A DNA stretch of 12,647 bases from a candidate division GN15 bacterium (GTDB lineage Bacteria; Zixibacteria; MSB-5A5; GN15; FEB-12), in NCBI GenBank assembly GCA_014729205.1, contig WJKG01000013.1, forward strand, positions 1 through 12,647, written 5' to 3'. Positions 1 through 6,041 of the stretch are shown here, in pieces (the first letter of the stretch is position 1; the number at the start of each line of letters is the position of its first letter). The position numbers and the translations under genes were made by a program. The notes beneath the pieces are model-generated. The model worked only from the letters and a program-made list of their open reading frames with translations. It was not told the origin of the DNA and did no database searches.

Positions 1-2
1 GT

Positions 3-74
3 GTGGGACTCGGCATGGTAGCAACCGCGCTCAAAGTGATCCTGGGTATTGAACGCGGATATATGGGTAAGTAA
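3..74 (+). CDS. C-terminal end of an upstream protein (partial, 5' end outside window)
   Basis: An open frame enters from the left edge and reads 23 codons (VGLGMVATALKVILGIERG, then YMGK) to a TAA stop at 72-74. The fragment looks like the last hydrophobic helix of a membrane protein followed by a short charged end. The stop lies only 12 bases before the ATG of the next gene, and that gene's Shine-Dalgarno sequence AAGGAGG (73-79) overlaps the stop codon, so the two are probably co-transcribed and may be translationally coupled. The two downstream genes also encode membrane proteins, which fits one membrane-associated operon. The fragment is too short for a family assignment. The frame is judged real because the other two frames hit stops within about 50 bases. 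Confidence 0.6.
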   Translation: MGLGMVATALKVILGIERGYMGK

Positions 75-86
75 GGAGGACCATTC

Positions 87-965
87 ATGCAGTTTTTCGA
101 ACGACTGATGAAGATGGATCGACGCTGGGTCTTCCTGTTCTTGGCCGTGGTTTGCTTTATCACCTACTACGTCAAGTATGAAGTACCCATATATGTCGAA
201 CCAGAAACAGAACGAATCTACGAGTTCATCGATTCGCTGCCGCCGGATGACATCATCCTGCTGGCTATCGACTACGATCCGAACTCAATGGCCGAGCTGC
301 ACCCCATGACCTATGCTCTGGTGGAGCACGCCTGGCGCAAGGATCTGAAGATCATTTTCACCTCGCTGTCACAGAACGCGCCCGGTATGGCGGATCAGGC
401 GATCCGCGATATCAGCGATTCGGTGGCACAGCCGGCGACATATCATGGGATCCAGTTCCCAGGTAAAGACATAGTCAACGGTGTTGATTACGTCTTCCTT
501 GGATACAAGCCGTATTATGCGCTTGTGATTCTGGGCATGGGGCAGGACTTCCGGTTGCCGTTCCCCAATGACTACTACGGCGTGCCGCTGGACTCTCTGC
601 CCATGATGAAGCGGGTGATCAACTATGACCAGGTGGCCTGCGTGATTTCGCTCTCCAGCGGAACCATCTCAGATGCCTGGATTTCCTATGGACAGGGTCG
701 ATTCGGCTTCCCCCTGTTCTTCGGGTTGACTGGAGTTATGACGGCGCAGTATTACCCCTTCTATGGCTCGGGCCAGTTGTCCGGCCTGATGGGTGGAATG
801 CTGGGTGCTGCACAGTACGAGTATCTGGCGGACAACTATGGGTTGGCTCGCGATGCTATGAAGGTGCAGTTACCAGCACACATCATCATTATCCTGTTCA
901 TCATCATGGGTAATATCGGGTATTTCGCGGCCCGACGGCGCGAGAGATCGGGAGGTGTGTCATGA
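87..965 (+). CDS. Membrane-anchored protein of unknown function, two terminal helices
   Basis: This 292-residue protein has a hydrophobic helix at about residues 14-31 and another at about 263-284, followed by a basic end (AARRRERSGG). The middle, about 230 residues, looks like a soluble alpha/beta domain: strands such as DIILLAIDY, LKIIFTSL and YVFLGY alternate with helices. A glycine-rich stretch (residues about 228-245, YGSGQLSGLMGGMLGAAQY) may pack against or enter the membrane. I do not recognise a named family or catalytic motif. The start is well supported by AAGGAGG seven bases upstream of the ATG. The gene overlaps the next one by four bases (ATGA), so the two products are probably made together and may form a complex. 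The basic C-terminus suggests both termini are cytoplasmic with the central domain outside, but this is an inference from the positive-inside rule. Confidence 0.85.
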   Translation: MQFFERLMKMDRRWVFLFLAVVCFITYYVKYEVPIYVEPETERIYEFIDSLPPDDIILLAIDYDPNSMAELHPMTYALVEHAWRKDLKIIFTSLSQNAPGMADQAIRDISDSVAQPATYHGIQFPGKDIVNGVDYVFLGYKPYYALVILGMGQDFRLPFPNDYYGVPLDSLPMMKRVINYDQVACVISLSSGTISDAWISYGQGRFGFPLFFGLTGVMTAQYYPFYGSGQLSGLMGGMLGAAQYEYLADNYGLARDAMKVQLPAHIIIILFIIMGNIGYFAARRRERSGGVS

Positions 966-1780
966 CGTTTAGTGCGTTTTTATGGATGACGTTCGGAATC
1001 TTCGGCACCCTGGCCATCTTCTCGTTCCTGTACAAGGACAACCCCTTCTACAAGTTCGCGGAGCATTTGGTGGTGGGTGTGTCGGCCGGCTATTTTGTCA
1101 TAATCTTGTGGCACAACGGTCTGACACCCAACTTGTTCCAGCGTCTGGCCGATGGTGACTGGTACTTCCTGTTCCTGAACTCATCGAAGCCATGGTATCT
1201 CATTCCTGCCATACTCGGTGCGATGATGTGGACACGATTCTCAGCCCAATATGCGTGGCTGTCGCGCTGGCCAATGGCTATGTATATCGGTATTGCCACC
1301 GGTATCGCCGTGCCGCTGGAGATGGCCAACCGTATCAATAAACAACTGTTCGCGATGATGGAGCCGATTGACTTCGCGAACTTCTTTGGTACCCAGGGAT
1401 TCGACCTGCTCGACCCGACCAGTGGTCTGTCGCAGTTGATCGTGTTCGTGGGAGCGATGTGCGCTCTGATCTATTTCTATTTCTCGAAGGCGCACGAGGG
1501 AGTATTCGGCAGAGTTGCCACGGTTGGCATTTACACGCTGATGATCGGTTTCGGTGCCTCGTTTGGTTACACGGTGATGGCACGTATCTCGCTGTTCATT
1601 AACCGTATTCAGGCGATCGAAGCCTGGCGGGCCACTGGCTTTGATGAATCCAACCCCGAATACCACGGAGGTTTTCCCGCGGTTTTCTGGGTCATTCTGC
1701 TCGGTGTGGTGGCGTATGCGATTGTAGAGATCTACCAGCATCGCAATCGACCGCCGCAGAGCGAGGAACCCTCGGCATAG
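962..1780 (+). CDS. Polytopic membrane protein of unknown function
   Basis: This 272-residue protein is largely hydrophobic, with about seven possible membrane helices near residues 5-24, 34-50, 78-95, 104-119, 156-174, 183-213 and 240-258. The C-terminus is hydrophilic (HRNRPPQSEEPSA). Aromatic and small residues alternate in the helices, as in transporters or membrane scaffolds, but I see no transporter signature, catalytic residue or cofactor motif. It begins with an ATG that overlaps the TGA of the upstream gene (ATGA), preceded by GGAGGTG at 951-957, so it is translationally coupled to that gene. A rho-independent terminator follows about 50 bases after the stop, making it the last gene of the operon. 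The obvious hypothesis is that it forms a membrane complex with the upstream anchored protein. The function is unknown. Confidence 0.85.
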   Translation: MTFSAFLWMTFGIFGTLAIFSFLYKDNPFYKFAEHLVVGVSAGYFVIILWHNGLTPNLFQRLADGDWYFLFLNSSKPWYLIPAILGAMMWTRFSAQYAWLSRWPMAMYIGIATGIAVPLEMANRINKQLFAMMEPIDFANFFGTQGFDLLDPTSGLSQLIVFVGAMCALIYFYFSKAHEGVFGRVATVGIYTLMIGFGASFGYTVMARISLFINRIQAIEAWRATGFDESNPEYHGGFPAVFWVILLGVVAYAIVEIYQHRNRPPQSEEPSA

Positions 1781-1792
1781 TAGCCGGCAGAT

Positions 1793-1809
1793 GCGGCCTG
1801 GTCGGCCGC
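1793..1809 (+). other. Short perfect hairpin upstream of the terminator
   Basis: GCGGCC, a five-base loop TGGTC, then GGCCGC form a perfect six-base-pair stem between the stop codon at 1780 and the terminator at 1829. It has no T-run and would not terminate alone. It may protect the 3' end of the mRNA or be incidental. Confidence 0.4.
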
Positions 1810-1828
1810 GCACTATTGAGAGTACAAA

Positions 1829-1861
1829 CACCGGCCTCCGAAAGGGGGTCGGTGCTTTTTT
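1829..1861 (+). terminator. Rho-independent terminator of the membrane-protein operon
   Basis: CACCGGCCTCC pairs over 11 positions (two of them G-T) with GGGGGTCGGTG around a GAAA tetraloop (1840-1843). The stem is followed by C and six T residues (1856-1861). This is a textbook intrinsic terminator and closes the operon ending at 1780. Confidence 0.93.
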
Positions 1862-2191
1862 GTTGGATTTTTTGTTGACACCCCTAAGTATAGTCTACAC
1901 TGTTAGGGTTCGATCCTGCCAAGAGTTGCCGCCCGAAGTTTACGCGGGGGTTGAGAGGGGATGAAGGTGGTGTGCTTTACTGACCGGAGACATGCATCAG
2001 CGATCAGACAGTATAACGTGTATGTTGGCATGGAGTGTTGACTGGCAGAAATGATCAAATGGCAATCAGTTACGTGTCATTGATTAATGGCACCGTAAGT
2101 GTATGATATGGAAAAGATTAGTGAAGTAGTCATTTTACTGCTGCTGTAAGTTGAAATTATGAGATAAGTTATGGAGGTGTTTTTTTAGCCG
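1862..2191. other. Gene-free region, AT-richer than its surroundings
   Basis: No open frame of convincing length, start or composition lies between the terminator at 1861 and the promoter near 2208. The part from about 2040 to 2180 is clearly richer in A and T than the flanking genes. A promoter-like element with an inverted repeat is at 1875-1908. Segments CTGCCA (1916-1921) and TGGCAG (about 2043-2048) are complementary and could close a structured RNA of about 130 bases, but no terminator-like T-run follows. The best small frame is 1961-2041 (26 codons), and its only purine-rich stretch abuts the ATG. I cannot say more than that this is regulatory or an uncharacterised RNA locus. Confidence 0.4.
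1875..1908 (+). promoter_or_regulatory. Promoter-like site overlaid by a nested inverted repeat
   Basis: TTGACA (1875-1880) is followed after 15 bases by TACACT (1896-1901), a plausible but short-spaced sigma-70 promoter. Two dyads overlap it: an outer pair CCCTAA (1882-1887) and TTAGGG (1903-1908), and an inner near-palindrome AGTATAGTCTACACT (1887-1901), whose arms AGT-TAG and CTA-ACT match apart from two positions. Such symmetry across the spacer and the -10 box is typical of a repressor operator. There is no clear gene just downstream, so the transcript could be a non-coding RNA or a very long leader. Confidence 0.45.
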
Positions 2192-2210
2192 CAAGGGAAG
2201 TTTTCCCTTG
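2192..2210 (+). promoter_or_regulatory. Palindromic operator candidate, distal site
   Basis: CAAGGGAA, three bases GTT, then TTCCCTTG form a perfect inverted repeat with eight-base arms. Its right arm runs into the -35 box of the promoter at 2208. The core AGGGAA-N3-TTCCCT resembles the second palindrome downstream (AGGAAA-N3-TTTCCT), which argues for two binding sites of one dimeric regulator. Without a T-run directly after it, it is less likely to be a terminator. Confidence 0.6.
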
Positions 2211-2236
2211 ACATACAGGAAAAGGTTTCCTATAGT
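2208..2236 (+). promoter_or_regulatory. Strong sigma-70 promoter for the small basic protein
   Basis: TTGACA (2208-2213), a 17-base spacer, then TATAGT (2231-2236) give a near-consensus housekeeping promoter. Transcription would begin about 2243, leaving a leader of about 84 bases before the ATG at 2327. This is the clearest promoter in the window. Confidence 0.82.
2217..2231 (+). promoter_or_regulatory. Palindromic operator candidate, proximal site
   Basis: AGGAAA (2217-2222), three bases AGG, then TTTCCT (2226-2231) form a perfect inverted repeat filling the promoter spacer and touching the -10 box. Its centre lies 23 bases, about two helical turns, from the centre of the distal palindrome, so two dimers could bind the same DNA face and shut the promoter. 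Confidence 0.6.
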
Positions 2237-2242
2237 TTCGAG

Positions 2243-2326
2243 CGGAGGAACTGACGTCTCAACACACGTGAGAACCAGTCGACGGAAAGGGTAGCCGTTG
2301 GCAACACAGGGAAAGTGAGGTCGGTA
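2243..2326 (+). promoter_or_regulatory. Structured 5' leader of the small basic protein mRNA
   Basis: The leader can fold into two consecutive hairpins. The first uses ACTG...CAGT with an inner TCTCA...TGAGA (about 2250-2280). The second uses CGACGG...CCGTTG (about 2280-2301, with one G-T pair). The Shine-Dalgarno region GAGG (2317-2320) lies after them, six bases before the ATG. I recognise no known riboswitch class. A role in translational control is speculation. Confidence 0.35.
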
Positions 2327-2674
2327 ATGGCTCGGACTAAGGAAGTCCCTTCAGCCAATGCCAGTGCCAGGACGGCGAAAACAACCGAGGACAAGACAGC
2401 GAAGAAAAAGGGTAAGCTCTCCACCGCTGAGGCACGCCGCGAGTACCAGCGTAGGTACTACCAGATGCACAAGGAAAAGGCGAAGGAGTACCAACGTCAG
2501 TACAATTTAACACACAAGAAGAAAGCTCGAGGGAGGGGTAAATCCAGTTTCACAGCGCCGCGTGAGGTCGTTCGGACGACGTTCAACACGGGTGACCTGA
2601 TGCATGCGCCGGTGGAAAAGACACTGAAAATGCTGGAGAAGATCATCAGCGGAGAGCGGTTGTTCACCATGTAA
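2327..2674 (+). CDS. Small, highly basic protein with tandem 15-residue repeat
   Basis: This 115-residue protein has three parts. Residues 1-30 are a K/A/T/S-rich, low-complexity tail. Residues 39-68 hold two tandem 15-residue units, EYQRRYYQMHKEKAK and EYQRQYNLTHKKKAR (pattern E-Y-Q-R-x-Y-x3-H-K-x-K-A-[KR]), likely helical with one very basic face. Residues about 94-109 look like an amphipathic helix. The composition suggests a nucleic-acid-binding or nucleoid-associated role, but no named domain is recognised. The ATG at 2327 is chosen because GAGG lies six bases upstream; an in-frame GTG at 2315 would overlap that ribosome site. The gene has its own strong promoter with double palindromes and its own terminator (2699-2742), so it is a tightly controlled single-gene unit. 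Its basic tail resembles the tail of the neighbouring dikinase. Confidence 0.75.
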   Translation: MARTKEVPSANASARTAKTTEDKTAKKKGKLSTAEARREYQRRYYQMHKEKAKEYQRQYNLTHKKKARGRGKSSFTAPREVVRTTFNTGDLMHAPVEKTLKMLEKIISGERLFTM

Positions 2675-2698
2675 ATGATGGTCTTTGAACAGGCTACG

Positions 2699-2742
2699 AG
2701 GCGGCCCGGATGGACAAAATTGGCATCCGTGGTCGCCTTTTT
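2699..2742 (+). terminator. Rho-independent terminator of the small basic gene
   Basis: The left arm AGGCGGCCCGGATG (2699-2712) pairs with CATCCGTGGTCGCC (2724-2737), with one G-T pair and one bulged base, and is followed by TTTTT (2738-2742). The 11-base loop is large but the stem is very GC-rich. It separates the small basic gene from the dikinase. Confidence 0.85.
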
Positions 2743-2777
2743 GTATTGCGGCGGTGTTGGCTTTTTTGTACATTCGC

Positions 2778-2787
2778 CCCAATTGGG
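2778..2787 (+). promoter_or_regulatory. Ten-base palindrome in the dikinase upstream region
   Basis: CCCAATTGGG is a perfect palindrome 32 bases before the ATG of the dikinase. The region after the terminator at 2742 must contain the dikinase promoter if the gene is independently transcribed. Only weak boxes are visible (TTGTAC at 2767-2772, 16 bases, GAGAAT at 2789-2794), and the palindrome would lie in that spacer. It may be an operator or chance. Confidence 0.3.
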
Positions 2788-2819
2788 TGAGAATGCTTAA
2801 AGCGAAGGGGACCATTACC

Positions 2820-5774
2820 ATGACCGCCAGGAAGGCAACGACGACCTCCAAGACGAAGAGTAAGGCCAAGTCGACGAAGACGACATCTCGCGCTAAGAAG
2901 AGCACCACGGCAAGGGCCGCTACGAAGAAGACGGCGACCAAGAAGCCCGCGAGAAAGAGAACCTCGGGCACCGCTGCCAAGTCATCCAAATCAACAACCA
3001 GAAAATCGACAACCAAAAAGACAACAACGAGAGCGAGTACAAAAGGCGTGAAGAAGAAATCGACAGCTAAAGCACCGAAGGGGAAGTACTACTACTATTT
3101 CGGCGGGGGAAAGGCCGATGGCAATGGGGAAATGAAGGATCTGCTCGGTGGCAAGGGTGCCGGGTTGGCCGAAATGACCAATGCCGGTATTCCGGTTCCG
3201 CCGGGGTTCACGATCACCACGGAAGTATGCACTCTGTACTACGAGAACAACCTTGCCGTTCCGGATGCGATCGATAAGGACCTGGAGAAGTACATCGGCA
3301 TGATGGAGAAGGACACCGGTCAGAAGTTTGGTGATCCTGACAATCCGTTGCTGGTCTCTGTCCGTTCGGGAGCCAAGTTCTCCATGCCGGGTATGATGGA
3401 CACGGTGTTGAATCTGGGATTGAACGAGCAGACGCTGCACGGGATTGCCGAGAAGACCGGTAACGAGCGGTTTGCGCTGGACAATTACCGACGCTTTATC
3501 TCGATGTTCGGCAATGTCGTGCTTGGTATCGATAAGGATGTGTTCGAAGAGGTTATTACCAAGAAGAAGAAAGACCGTCGGGTCAAGCAGGACAGCAGCC
3601 TGCAGGCGAATGATTTCAAGGATATCATAAAGAAGTTCAAGCAGATAGTGAAAAAGAAATCGGGCGAGGAATTCCCGGAGGATCCGTGGACCCAGTTGCG
3701 CATGTCCCGCGATGCTGTCTTCCGCAGCTGGAACAATCCACGCGCGATTTCCTATCGCCGCATGTACGAGATTCCATCGGATCTGGGGACGGCGGTGAAC
3801 GTGCAGACGATGGTTTTTGGCAACATGGGCAACAGCTCAGCGACGGGTGTTGGCTTCACGCGTAACCCGGCCAACGGTGAGAAGGAATTCTACGGTGAGT
3901 ACCTGGTTAATGCCCAGGGCGAGGACGTGGTGGCCGGAATCCGCACGCCACAGCCGATCATTATGCTCAAGGAAGAGATGCCGGATGCCTTCAAGCAGCT
4001 CAAGGAGATCACGACAAAGCTCGAAAATCACTATCGCGACGTACAGGATTTCGAGTTTACGATACAGGAATCGACACTCTACATGCTTCAGACTCGTGCC
4101 GGCAAGCGCACGACACAGGCGGCGGTGAAGATAGCGGTCGATATGGTCAAGGAAAAGCTGATCACGAAGGAGGAGGCTCTGCTTCGTGTCGCCCCGAACG
4201 ACCTCGACCAGCTTTTGCATCCGCGTCTTGATCCCAAGGCCAAGTACGAAGTAATCGCCAAGGGTCTGCCGGCCTCGCCGGGCGCGGCCTCCGGTAAGGT
4301 GTATTTCACCGCTGAGGATGTCGTCAAGCATGGCGGCAAGGAAGCGGCAATCCTGGTTCGTGAAGAGACCAACCCGGATGATATCGATGGCATGCATGCT
4401 GCCAAGGGTATTCTCACCTCGCGCGGCGGGATGACGTCGCACGCGGCCGTGGTGGCTCGCGGAATGGGCAAGTGCTGCGTGTCCGGTTCCGAGGCAATCC
4501 GTGTGAATGCGTCCAAGAAGCAGTTCCAGGTCGGCAAGCTCATTGTCAAGGAAGGCGAGGTGGTCACACTCAATGGTTCCACCGGTGAGGTCATCCTGGG
4601 CAAGGTTGATACAATCGACCCAGAGCTTTCCGGTGAGTTCGCAGCTTTCATGAAGTGGGCTGACGAAGTCCGCACCCTTCGAGTGCGCACCAATGCCGAC
4701 ACGCCGGCCGATGCCAAGAAGGCGATTGAATTCGGTGCCGAGGGAATCGGGCTGTGTCGTACCGAACACATGTTCTTCGCCGAGGATCGCATTCCGATCG
4801 TGCAGGACATGATCCTGGCCGACACCACCGAGGGTCGCCAGGCGGCACTGGACAAGTTGCTGCCGTTCCAGAAGAAGGACTTCAAGGAGATCTTTGCGGC
4901 CATGGAAGGTATGCCGGTGACGATTCGCACCCTGGATCCGCCGTTGCACGAGTTCCTGCCGCGCCGCGAAGAGATCGAGGCGAAGATCGCCAAGCTGGAC
5001 ACCAAGGCCGATGACTACGAAGAGGATCTGGCCCGCTACAACAAGATCATCCAGCGGATCGAAGAGATGCATGAACTCAATCCGATGCTGGGACATCGCG
5101 GGTGTCGTCTCGGTGTTCTGTATCCGGAGATCACGGAGATGCAGGCTCGCGCCATTATCGAGGCAGCCTGTGAGCTGACCAAAGACAAGAAGAAAGTCTT
5201 CCCCGAGATCATGATTCCGCTGATTGGTCATGTCAACGAGTTGAAGAACCAGAAGGAAGTGGTCATGCGGGTGGCCAATGAGGTTATCAACAAGTACAAG
5301 CTGAAAAAGCTGCCCTTCCTGGTTGGTACCATGATCGAGATTCCGCGCGCCGCCCTGACGGCAGCCGAGGTTGCCGAAGAGGCCGAGTTCTTCAGTTTCG
5401 GTACCAATGACCTGACACAGATGACCATGGGCTTCTCTCGCGATGACGCCGGCAAGTTCCTGCCGTTCTATGTCGAGCACGAGATTCTGCCCAAGGATCC
5501 GTTTGTGTCGATCGATATTACCGGTGTGGGCCAGTTGGTCCGCATGGGTAAGGAAGGCGGCCGTTCCAGTCGCCCCGATTTGAAGGTCGGTATCTGTGGT
5601 GAGCACGGCGGTGATCCGCAGTCCATCTACTTCTGTCACGAGGTTGGCCTGGATTACGTTTCCTGCTCGCCGTTCCGGGTGCCGATTGCCCGACTGGCAG
5701 CGGCTCAGGCGACCATCAATGAACAGGCCGCGGCCAAGCCCAAGAAGAAGGCGACGACCCGCAAGAAGAAGTAG
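2820..5774 (+). CDS. ppdK: Pyruvate, phosphate dikinase with lysine-rich terminal extensions
   Basis: The enzyme interconverts phosphoenolpyruvate, AMP and pyrophosphate with pyruvate, ATP and phosphate in the cytoplasm. The 984-residue product contains the ATP-grasp domain (GGKGAGLAEM at 110-119; SVRSGAKFSMPGMMDT from 180), the swivelling phosphohistidine domain (GGMTSHAAVVARGMG, catalytic His541, with the Thr two residues earlier that regulatory kinases target in plants) and the C-terminal TIM barrel (GICGEHGGDP, catalytic Cys926). All key residues are present. Residues 1-89 are unusual: 25 Lys and 7 Arg, otherwise mainly Thr, Ala and Ser, with no acidic or aromatic residue. Residues 970-984 form a second basic tail (AAAKPKKKATTRKKK). 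Typical family members are about 870-900 residues, so the body is normal and the tails are additions. ATG 2820 is chosen because AAGGGG lies nine bases upstream; an open frame from TTG 2685 crosses a terminator and is unlikely. A terminator follows at 5826. Confidence 0.96.
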   Translation: MTARKATTTSKTKSKAKSTKTTSRAKKSTTARAATKKTATKKPARKRTSGTAAKSSKSTTRKSTTKKTTTRASTKGVKKKSTAKAPKGKYYYYFGGGKADGNGEMKDLLGGKGAGLAEMTNAGIPVPPGFTITTEVCTLYYENNLAVPDAIDKDLEKYIGMMEKDTGQKFGDPDNPLLVSVRSGAKFSMPGMMDTVLNLGLNEQTLHGIAEKTGNERFALDNYRRFISMFGNVVLGIDKDVFEEVITKKKKDRRVKQDSSLQANDFKDIIKKFKQIVKKKSGEEFPEDPWTQLRMSRDAVFRSWNNPRAISYRRMYEIPSDLGTAVNVQTMVFGNMGNSSATGVGFTRNPANGEKEFYGEYLVNAQGEDVVAGIRTPQPIIMLKEEMPDAFKQLKEITTKLENHYRDVQDFEFTIQESTLYMLQTRAGKRTTQAAVKIAVDMVKEKLITKEEALLRVAPNDLDQLLHPRLDPKAKYEVIAKGLPASPGAASGKVYFTAEDVVKHGGKEAAILVREETNPDDIDGMHAAKGILTSRGGMTSHAAVVARGMGKCCVSGSEAIRVNASKKQFQVGKLIVKEGEVVTLNGSTGEVILGKVDTIDPELSGEFAAFMKWADEVRTLRVRTNADTPADAKKAIEFGAEGIGLCRTEHMFFAEDRIPIVQDMILADTTEGRQAALDKLLPFQKKDFKEIFAAMEGMPVTIRTLDPPLHEFLPRREEIEAKIAKLDTKADDYEEDLARYNKIIQRIEEMHELNPMLGHRGCRLGVLYPEITEMQARAIIEAACELTKDKKKVFPEIMIPLIGHVNELKNQKEVVMRVANEVINKYKLKKLPFLVGTMIEIPRAALTAAEVAEEAEFFSFGTNDLTQMTMGFSRDDAGKFLPFYVEHEILPKDPFVSIDITGVGQLVRMGKEGGRSSRPDLKVGICGEHGGDPQSIYFCHEVGLDYVSCSPFRVPIARLAAAQATINEQAAAKPKKKATTRKKK

Positions 5775-5825
5775 TCTCGGTTGGCGGGCCGTGAGTGGCT
5801 CGCGGATCGATCTTGTTTACGATTT

Positions 5826-5857
5826 GAACCGCCGGCATGTGATGTCGGCGGTTCTTT
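5826..5857 (+). terminator. Rho-independent terminator after ppdK
   Basis: GAACCGCCGGCAT and ATGTCGGCGGTTC form a 13-pair stem with one G-T pair and a three-base loop GTG, followed by TTTATT. The T-run is short and interrupted, but the stem is long and GC-rich, 50 bases after the ppdK stop. Confidence 0.85.
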
Positions 5858-5909
5858 ATTGTTGCCTGGTGACCGAACGGGCTGACGACAGGTCTCGCAG
5901 AGGTTTCGC

Positions 5910-5938
5910 TTGACATACCACGCCGATTCAATTCATTC
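5910..5938 (+). promoter_or_regulatory. Possible promoter for the acetyl-CoA synthetase gene
   Basis: A perfect -35 box TTGACA (5910-5915) lies after the ppdK terminator, but the -10 region at 17 bases (TCATTC, 5933-5938) is poor. A second TTGACA at 5973-5978 has no good -10 partner either. The gene needs a promoter between 5858 and 6041, and this is the best candidate I see. The start may use another sigma factor or an activator. Confidence 0.3.
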
Positions 5939-6041
5939 CAACCAATATCGGTGAGCAGTCGGAAACTAAGATTTGACAGGGGTTACCGACAGACTCGCCA
6001 CGAAACGAAACTCTGCCAAATGAAGGACCATTGCACACGCT

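Noticed and set aside
1241..1831. 196-residue antisense ORF opposite the polytopic membrane gene
   Set aside because: It is rich in Arg and His with no domain and overlaps a coupled sense gene almost completely.
1903..1919. tRNA-like T-arm (GGTTCGATCC) near 1908
   Set aside because: The stem is weak and no acceptor, D or anticodon arm can be built upstream, where the sequence is the promoter-like dyad.
1961..2041. 26-codon ORF in the gene-free region
   Set aside because: Too short, with the only purine-rich stretch directly against the ATG, and no recognisable sequence. It cannot be supported as a gene.
2315..2326. GTG start at 2315 for the small basic protein
   Set aside because: The GTG overlaps the GAGG ribosome site that serves the ATG at 2327.
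2685..2819. Longer PPDK reading from a TTG at 2685
   Set aside because: This stretch contains the terminator hairpin and T-run at 2699-2742 and encodes an implausible sequence. The ATG at 2820 has a ribosome site and begins the uniform basic tail.
3837..5639. 600-residue antisense ORF opposite ppdK
   Set aside because: It is a shadow of the strong codon bias of ppdK on the other strand; no ribosome site, no recognisable domain and the sense gene is certain.
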